Assembly (NCBI GenBank): GCA_034435375.1
Contig: DAOTXR010000005.1
Span: 62,001 to 126,000 of the forward strand
DNA length: 64,000 nt
Direction of reading: 5' to 3'
Origin: DAOTXR01 sp034435375
GTDB taxonomy: Bacteria > Chloroflexota > Anaerolineae > Aggregatilineales > UBA3940
Made by a program: the position numbers and the translations under genes. The notes under the pieces were generated by a model that worked only from the letters and a program-made list of their open reading frames with translations, did not search any database and was not told the DNA's origin. Of this stretch, positions 59,668-64,000 are shown piece by piece. The stretch's first letter is position 1; every line of letters starts with the position of its first letter.

Positions 59668-60651
59668 TCAGGCCCCCAGCCGTCGGGCGCGGTGCTGCGC
59701 CAGACGTAACAAAACCACGATCAACCCAACCTGAAATGCAGAAACACCCAGCACGTACAGCGTTGCCGTCAGGCTGACGGCGAAGTTGGTCTGCTGGACA
59801 GTGGGCGTGGGCAGGCTGCGAAAAGCGGCTATCGGTGCATAGGCCGGTCCGGTCCAGTTCTGAAACAAGAATCCCAGGCCGTAGAGGAACGCCACGTTTA
59901 ACACAATCGACACGATCCAGCCAACAAAGCGACCCGCCAGCCCAGTGACAATTGCCCGTGCACGCGACCGGGCCATAGACGAGACCAACATTCCTAGGGC
60001 CGCATTGAGCAGGTACTGAACTACTGGCTGTGAGACGTACCACACGAGAAAGACTACGATAACCACTGTCGGACCCACCCACAGCCGCAGCGCGACCACA
60101 CTCTTCAACTGATCAGGCCCCATATAGTAGAAAAACTCGCGGAATAAGTAGTAAGACATCAGCAATAGGCCCGTCCCGGCGCTGACAAGGCGCAGGATCA
60201 GAAGGCCAAGAAGCGAGTGGCGAAGGTGATACAGGGCTGCTGTGAACTTCGCCAGCACGATCTCACGTAACGGGAGCGTAGTAGTGCGCAGCAATCCCCA
60301 ACTTTTAAGCTCGAGCTCTCCGCTGATTGAGAGCGCCGTCTGAGCAACCATCAAGATGTTGGCCGCCGAACCGACTGAAGCCTGGATCAACACCATCAGA
60401 ACCAGCGCCATCCCCAACGCGGAGATAACTGCGTTTTCCAGGTCCCAGCTCTGCTCAATAAAGGTAAACCCCAAGACGCCTACAATGGCCAGTCCAGTTA
60501 CACTCAGAATGGCAGGCAGACAGCCCATGTTCAGGAAACGTAACCCACGGTTGCGCCTCTGTCGAGTGGTCTCTAGGCGAAAGACCGGGTTCTTCATGCT
60601 GGCCCACTTGGGCATTCTAATTGGGGATGAGAGATGTGTCACTCCAGCCAT
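59668..60651 (-). CDS. ABC-2-like membrane permease
   Basis: A 327-residue protein. ATG 60651 is chosen because the TACAAT box lies only 6 nt upstream; the frame is open to 60678. The cytoplasmic N-terminus (QRRNRGLRFLNMGCLPAIL) is followed by helices. The loop ELELKSWGLLRTTTLPLREIVLAKFTAALYH matches the family pattern of ABC-2 permeases (E-L...TPL...K). Several more helices follow. It pairs with the next gene. The ATPase that would drive it is missing from the window. It is divergent from the MarR gene, which may regulate it. Confidence 0.65.
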   Translation of the reverse strand: MAGVTHLSSPIRMPKWASMKNPVFRLETTRQRRNRGLRFLNMGCLPAILSVTGLAIVGVLGFTFIEQSWDLENAVISALGMALVLMVLIQASVGSAANILMVAQTALSISGELELKSWGLLRTTTLPLREIVLAKFTAALYHLRHSLLGLLILRLVSAGTGLLLMSYYLFREFFYYMGPDQLKSVVALRLWVGPTVVIVVFLVWYVSQPVVQYLLNAALGMLVSSMARSRARAIVTGLAGRFVGWIVSIVLNVAFLYGLGFLFQNWTGPAYAPIAAFRSLPTPTVQQTNFAVSLTATLYVLGVSAFQVGLIVVLLRLAQHRARRLGA

Positions 60652-60657
60652 ATCGCC

Positions 60658-60663
60658 ATTGTA
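60658..60663 (-). promoter_or_regulatory. Candidate -10 box for the ABC-2 genes (leaderless)
   Basis: On the minus strand TACAAT lies 6 nt before the ATG at 60651. The -35 region is weak, so an activator or the MarR protein may matter. Confidence 0.35.
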
Positions 60664-60786
60664 CTCTCCATCGACCAACTACACCTTACCCCCATCCGCC
60701 AATTGCACGACGCTTATCTTACCACACTTCCACAGCGCAGCCCGCACAATGAGATCGGAGCAGCCCACCCGGCCTCAGAGTGGCTC

Positions 60787-60816
60787 TTGACAAATCGCAC
60801 GATCCTCCTATACAAT
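60787..60816 (+). promoter_or_regulatory. Strong promoter for the MarR gene
   Basis: A perfect TTGACA, an 18-nt spacer and TACAAT (or TATACA with 16 nt). The predicted start is near 60822, about 44 nt before the ATG at 60866. Confidence 0.7.
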
Positions 60817-60828
60817 CAAGAAGTCAAT

Positions 60829-60859
60829 AGTTGCATCCACAACAGTTGCATAGGCAACT
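60829..60859. promoter_or_regulatory. Probable MarR operator (AGTTGC inverted repeat plus a direct half-site)
   Basis: AGTTGC-ATAG-GCAACT at 60844-60859 is a perfect 16-base palindrome just downstream of the MarR promoter. A further AGTTGCAT half-site lies at 60829-60836. MarR proteins bind such palindromes as dimers, so autorepression is likely. Confidence 0.6.
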
Positions 60860-60865
60860 AAATCA

Positions 60866-61336
60866 ATGGGCAATACAACGGTTGTCAGCCCCTCTACAAT
60901 TCAACAGCAGTATCGACTGATTCATGACATCTACGTCCTCCTGAATGACGGTGATCGCCGTGTGCTAGAGACATTCGGCGTCACCATCTCCCAATATGCA
61001 CTTGTGATGCTGCTCAATACTACTGAGGGCACCCGCCTGACCACTCTCAGTCGGCGGCTTTTGCTGTCTAAGAGTACCATCACCCGCTTGGTCGACCAGC
61101 TGGAACCCATGGGGCTAGTCAGGCGGATCGATGACCCAGAAGATCGTCGTGCTCAGCGGGTCAGCCTGACTGCCGCGGGCGCTGATTACCGCCAGATGGT
61201 TGAACGCGCGCACAGCATCTCGCTGGCCGAGCGCTTTGGTGTCTTGACCGAGGCCGAGCAAGCCCAGTTTGTGGCTCTGCTGAGCAAGCTGCGCGAAGGG
61301 TTGGTCGCCAGCCTCGGCAATGAGGAGAGCACGTAG
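60866..61336 (+). CDS. MarR family transcriptional regulator
   Basis: A 156-residue winged-helix protein. It has an N-terminal dimerisation helix (IQQQYRLIHDIYVLLNDGDRR), then the HTH with LTTLSRRLLLSKSTITRLVDQLEPMGLV (recognition helix within) and the wing RRIDDPEDRRAQRVSLTAAG, and a C-terminal dimer helix (LTEAEQAQFVALLSKLREGLV). The wing's DPEDRRAQ motif is diagnostic. It probably represses itself through the AGTTGC palindrome in its leader and perhaps the divergent permease genes. The inducing ligand is unknown. Confidence 0.93.
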   Translation: MGNTTVVSPSTIQQQYRLIHDIYVLLNDGDRRVLETFGVTISQYALVMLLNTTEGTRLTTLSRRLLLSKSTITRLVDQLEPMGLVRRIDDPEDRRAQRVSLTAAGADYRQMVERAHSISLAERFGVLTEAEQAQFVALLSKLREGLVASLGNEEST

Positions 61337-61538
61337 CGTCCGGGGTCTTCAGACCGGCTATCCTCGTCCGTGATGATCCAACTCAGCCGGTGTCGGTGCT
61401 CGGTCTTGCTCTGTTGCGCTGAATCATGTTGAGGTAGAGAAGGAGGCTATAGGACAAAAAAGAAGAAGCTTAAGCACAATTCCTGGTTCAAACACACATT
61501 TTACTTCGGCGGCTGCGATAAAGTGCAGCGGTTCAAGC

Positions 61539-61565
61539 GTTTGACCCCAATCCATTCGGTCAAAC
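61539..61565. repeat. Inverted repeat 1 upstream of the sugar-binding protein gene
   Basis: GTTTGACC and GGTCAAAC are perfect 8-bp arms with an 11-nt spacer. Confidence 0.6.
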
Positions 61566-61573
61566 ACTGATGT

Positions 61574-61610
61574 GTTTTGTGAAAAGCGTCCCATTTACTT
61601 TTCACAAAAC
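61574..61610. repeat. Inverted repeat 2, 13-bp perfect arms
   Basis: GTTTTGTGAAAAG and CTTTTCACAAAAC flank an 11-nt spacer. The length and perfection make chance unlikely; it may be a regulator site or an RNA hairpin. Confidence 0.7.
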
Positions 61611-61620
61611 CCGAGTTTCT

Positions 61621-61653
61621 CCTGAAAGTTCTCTAATCTAAAGAACCTTCAGG
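61621..61653. repeat. Inverted repeat 3, 12-bp arms with one mismatch
   Basis: CCTGAAAGTTCT and AGAACCTTCAGG flank a 9-nt loop, ending 41 nt before the ATG at 61695. Confidence 0.6.
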
Positions 61654-61694
61654 GTGACATATCAGCATTCCCACTACATGTGGAGGAGAAAAAC

Positions 61695-63014
61695 ATGAAG
61701 AAGAATCCGTTATGGCTTGTTGCTTTCGTACTGGTGATCAGCCTAGTGCTGACCGCCTGCGGTGGCGGCGCTGCCACAACTGCAGCCCCGGCGGAAGAGC
61801 CTGTCGAGGAACCTGCTGAAGAGCCTGCTGAAGAGCCTGCCGAGGAACCCACCGCAGCCCCTGAGGAGCCAGTGTCCGAGAACACCCTGGTGTTGTGGAG
61901 CCAGGACGAGCAGGCCATCGAGGACATGGTGAAGGCCAAGTTCGATGAGTGGGCTGCCGAGAACGCCCCTGGCTGGACGCTGACAATTGTGCACTACAGC
62001 ACCGAGGACCTGCGGACTGAGTACCAGACCGCGGCCCTGGCTGGCACCGGCCCCGACTTCATGTGGACCGTCAACGACCATGCCGGCCCCTTCACTGCCG
62101 CCGGCCTGATCCAGCCAGTGGACGATCTGGTGGACCTCAGCCTCTATGCGGATTCCGCCGTGGCAGCAGTTGCACTGGATGGCTCTCACTGGGGCATCCC
62201 GATCCAGAACGGCAACCACCTGATGTTGCTGTACAACAAGAGCTTGGTTGAGACACCACCGACCAACACCGATGAGCTGATTGAGGTCGCCACGAGCTTC
62301 GCCGGCACCGATATCCAGGGCTTCGCTTATAACCTGAATGAGCCGTTCTGGATGGTCCCGTGGTTGGGCGGCTTCGGCGGTGCGGTCTTCCTCGAGGATG
62401 GGGTTACCCCCAACTTGAACACGCCTGAGATGGTCAGCACCTTCCAGCTGCTGCACGACTTCAAGTTCGTCCATCAGATCGTCCCAACCGAATGCGACTA
62501 CAACTGCGCCGACGGTCTGTTCAAGGAAGGCAAGGCAGCCATCATCATCAACGGCGACTGGTCGCTGTCCGGCTACAAGGAAGCGTTGGGTGACAACCTG
62601 GGCGTGGCACGCATCCCCGACATCGTAGGGGCCGGCACGCCCGCGCCATACACCAGCGGCAAGTTCTTCATGCTGCCCATCACCCTGGAAGGCGAAAAGC
62701 TGGATCTGGTGCTTGGCTTCACCACCTGGCTGACCCAAGACATTCAGAACCAACTTGACCTGTCGGTAGCGATTGGCCGTCTGCCAGCGCTCAAGGCCGC
62801 ACTGGAAGACCCCCTAGTAACAGGGGATCCGATCCTGTCCAAATCCGCCGAACAGATGGTGGTGGGTACCCCGATGCCCACCGTGCCTGAGATGCGCTGC
62901 GTGTGGGACTCGATCCGTCCGAACCTCGAAGCAGTGATGGCCGACACTATGACGGCAGAGGATGCGGCGGCGGCGGCCCAGGAAGCTGCCGAGACCTGCA
63001 TCGCAAACCAGTAG
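61695..63014 (+). CDS. Carbohydrate ABC transporter substrate-binding lipoprotein (MalE-like)
   Basis: A 439-residue lipoprotein with a GGAGGAG site six nt before ATG 61695. The signal ends LVLTAC (Cys22), followed by a (VEEP/AEEP)n linker. The family 1 binding fold shows ENTLVLWSQDEQAIEDMVKAKF, TGPDFMWTVNDHAGPFTAAGLI, SHWGIPIQNGNHLMLLYNKSLV, FKEGKAAIIINGDWSLSGYKEAL and GVARIPDI. This is the maltose/maltodextrin type. Its permease follows. The sugar may be maltodextrin or another oligosaccharide. The triple inverted-repeat leader suggests strong control, and a hairpin behind the gene may let it be made in excess over the permease. Confidence 0.92.
   Translation: MKKNPLWLVAFVLVISLVLTACGGGAATTAAPAEEPVEEPAEEPAEEPAEEPTAAPEEPVSENTLVLWSQDEQAIEDMVKAKFDEWAAENAPGWTLTIVHYSTEDLRTEYQTAALAGTGPDFMWTVNDHAGPFTAAGLIQPVDDLVDLSLYADSAVAAVALDGSHWGIPIQNGNHLMLLYNKSLVETPPTNTDELIEVATSFAGTDIQGFAYNLNEPFWMVPWLGGFGGAVFLEDGVTPNLNTPEMVSTFQLLHDFKFVHQIVPTECDYNCADGLFKEGKAAIIINGDWSLSGYKEALGDNLGVARIPDIVGAGTPAPYTSGKFFMLPITLEGEKLDLVLGFTTWLTQDIQNQLDLSVAIGRLPALKAALEDPLVTGDPILSKSAEQMVVGTPMPTVPEMRCVWDSIRPNLEAVMADTMTAEDAAAAAQEAAETCIANQ
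61794..61850 (+). repeat. 12-bp tandem repeats encoding an AEEP linker
   Basis: The codons for EEP, VEEP and three AEEP units form near-identical 12-base repeats behind the lipobox. The linker tethers the binding protein to the membrane; repeat number could vary between strains. Confidence 0.75.
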
Positions 63015-63065
63015 GCATACACCGCTTGTTTGCAAGGTAGTCTCGTTAGCCCGACCTAACCTAGA

Positions 63066-63089
63066 GGGGGATGGGGACACCCATCCCCC
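63066..63089 (+). terminator. Perfect 10-bp hairpin between the binding-protein and permease genes
   Basis: GGGGGATGGG and CCCATCCCCC pair around GACA, with no T-run after them. Such intercistronic hairpins protect the upstream mRNA or partly stop transcription, giving more binding protein than permease. Confidence 0.65.
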
Positions 63090-63142
63090 CGTTGTGAAGG
63101 CAAGCCCACCCGGCAAATCAGATCCCGCGGAGGAGGAAATCC

Positions 63143-64000
63143 ATGGGCGGCCTGACCACACAGATTATCACCGAGAGTCTGGGGGAGATCGTTCCCCTCC
63201 TGTTGATCATTGTGGCAGCAGTTGCAGTCCTGGAGGTTAGTGTTTACCTGTTACTTCACAAGGTATTCCACTCCAAGTACGCGCTACCCTATACATTGCT
63301 GGCGCCTTCGGCTGTGGGGCTGCTGGTTTTTCTCGTCTACCCCTTCGTCTATAACATACAGCTTTCCTTCGGCGATGTGCGCCTTCGAACCCTGTCATGT
63401 TACTCACCCGACGAGCGCATCAGACGGGCCTGCCCCATTGAAAAGGACGAGGATGGCAATCCGATCCTGTACAGTCTGGAATACGCCGTCGACAATTTCA
63501 GCCGCGTCTTTGTGACACGCAACCCGGACACCGGAGAACTCGAGTGGGGGCCTCTGCTCTACACACCATCCTCGACATTCCCAGTGATCTTCGGGCGCAC
63601 TGTGCTGTGGACGGTGATCAATGTCTTCTTCCATGTAGTCGGCGGCATGGTCCTGGCGCTACTCTTAAATCGAAAGCTTCTGCTGCGGGGTTTGTACCGC
63701 ACCCTGATCGTCATCCCGTGGGCCATCCCGCAGGTGATCGTGGCCCTGTCGTGGAGAGGCGAGTTCCACTCCCAGTATGGTTTCATCAACTTGATGCTAG
63801 CTCAGATCGGGATCGCACCGGTCCCCTGGCTGCGTGACCCGACCTGGGCATTTGTGGCGTGCTGTATCACCAACATCTGGCTGGGCATTCCCTTCATGAT
63901 GATCATCATCCTGGGCGGCTTGCAGAGCATCTCGCATGAGTTTTACGAGGCCGCCAACATGGATGGAGCCACGAGCTGGCAGCAGTTCCGGAGCATCACC
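63143..64000 (+). CDS. Carbohydrate ABC transporter permease, MalF-like (C-terminus cut by window edge)
   Basis: ATG 63143 follows GGAGGAGGAAATCC. The frame runs to the window edge without a stop (286 codons). It has an N-terminal helix (IVPLLLIIVAAVAVLEVSV), a second (YTLLAPSAVGLLVFLVYPFVY) with the LAPS...YP signature of MalF, and a soluble insert (~80-150). The permease core follows, with FFHVVGGMVLALLLNRKLLLRGLYR, PWAIPQVIVALSWRGEF and the EAA loop EFYEAANMDGATSWQQFRSIT at the end. It should form the channel with a MalG-like partner beyond the window. Confidence 0.9.
   Translation, partial: MGGLTTQIITESLGEIVPLLLIIVAAVAVLEVSVYLLLHKVFHSKYALPYTLLAPSAVGLLVFLVYPFVYNIQLSFGDVRLRTLSCYSPDERIRRACPIEKDEDGNPILYSLEYAVDNFSRVFVTRNPDTGELEWGPLLYTPSSTFPVIFGRTVLWTVINVFFHVVGGMVLALLLNRKLLLRGLYRTLIVIPWAIPQVIVALSWRGEFHSQYGFINLMLAQIGIAPVPWLRDPTWAFVACCITNIWLGIPFMMIIILGGLQSISHEFYEAANMDGATSWQQFRSIT

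Larger units (their letters stand above)
61337..61694 (+). other. Intergenic stretch with a structured leader before the sugar-binding protein gene
   Basis: No gene is visible here. The first ~200 bases show nothing clear beyond a short GGTCT/AGACC hairpin at 61345-61356. The last 155 bases hold three successive inverted repeats listed separately. No convincing -35/-10 pair for the binding-protein gene could be chosen. Confidence 0.5.

Noticed and set aside
61486..61500. GGTTCAAAC motif resembling a tRNA T-loop
   Set aside because: The flanking bases cannot form a T-stem and no matching anticodon or acceptor arm is present.
61794..61850. Tandem 12-bp repeats as a mobile or regulatory repeat
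   Set aside because: They are in frame within the binding-protein gene and encode a normal acidic Pro linker behind the lipobox.
61743..62753. Long minus-strand open frame opposite the sugar-binding protein gene
   Set aside because: The plus-strand protein has a full lipobox and family motifs; the minus frame is a GC-bias shadow with no recognisable domain or ribosome site.

Overview
The window is GC-rich and densely packed with bacterial protein genes. It carries no rRNA, no tRNA I could recognise, and no obvious insertion sequence, prophage or CRISPR array. Several features point to a Chloroflexota bacterium, perhaps near Anaerolineae: a PucC/BCD-type transporter, many YfhO-like and other GT-C-type membrane proteins, and the PgeF-YggS-YggT-DUF167 string. 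This is inference from gene content, not a phylogenetic result.

Region 1 (1-19.9 kb) is an island of ten large polytopic membrane proteins that look like polyprenol-phosphate-dependent (GT-C) glycosyltransferases or YfhO-type proteins. It also holds one soluble dolichol-phosphate-mannose-synthase-like GT2 that could make their lipid-linked donor. Four adjacent genes at 12.0-19.9 kb form two tandem copies of one two-gene module. Region 2 (20-23.6 kb) carries a coiled-coil zinc-ribbon protein, a membrane-anchored NACHT/HEAT-type NTPase with an unusual Walker A arginine, and a small DUF2892-like protein. Region 3 (23.6-27 kb) has a lipoprotein with a duplicated domain, then the DUF167, YggT, YggS and PgeF genes. 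Region 4 (27-31.7 kb) holds a triple-GAF histidine kinase with its OmpR-type regulator, a GNAT acetyltransferase and an aldo/keto reductase.

Region 5 (31.7-38.1 kb) has a NodB-type deacetylase lipoprotein, an orphan peptide-type solute-binding protein, RmlB, a CPBP protease with a long C-terminal domain and, just upstream of it, a small gene broken by an in-frame TGA. Region 6 (38.3-41 kb) looks like a three-gene operon behind a strong promoter. It encodes a 55-residue membrane peptide, an unrecognised membrane protein with a soluble insert, and the PucC-family transporter. Region 7 (41-58.6 kb) is a long minus-strand run. It contains a GH46-like chitosanase, DegV, Tex, a methyltransferase, RmlA, a creatininase-family protein, a BY-kinase with two Wzz-like proteins, GT4 and GT2 enzymes tightly coupled to RNase HII, and hydrolases. 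It ends with RmlD. Region 8 (58.6-64 kb) has two ABC-2-like permeases divergent from a MarR regulator. A carbohydrate ABC transporter (binding protein, then a permease cut by the window edge) follows a leader with three successive inverted repeats.

Together the genes suggest a cell with heavy investment in surface polysaccharide: dTDP-rhamnose genes, Wzz/BY-kinase, and many lipid-linked sugar transferases. Several promoters place the -10 box only 6-8 nt before a start codon, which suggests that leaderless mRNAs are common here. All function calls are from reading the sequence; no database search was possible.
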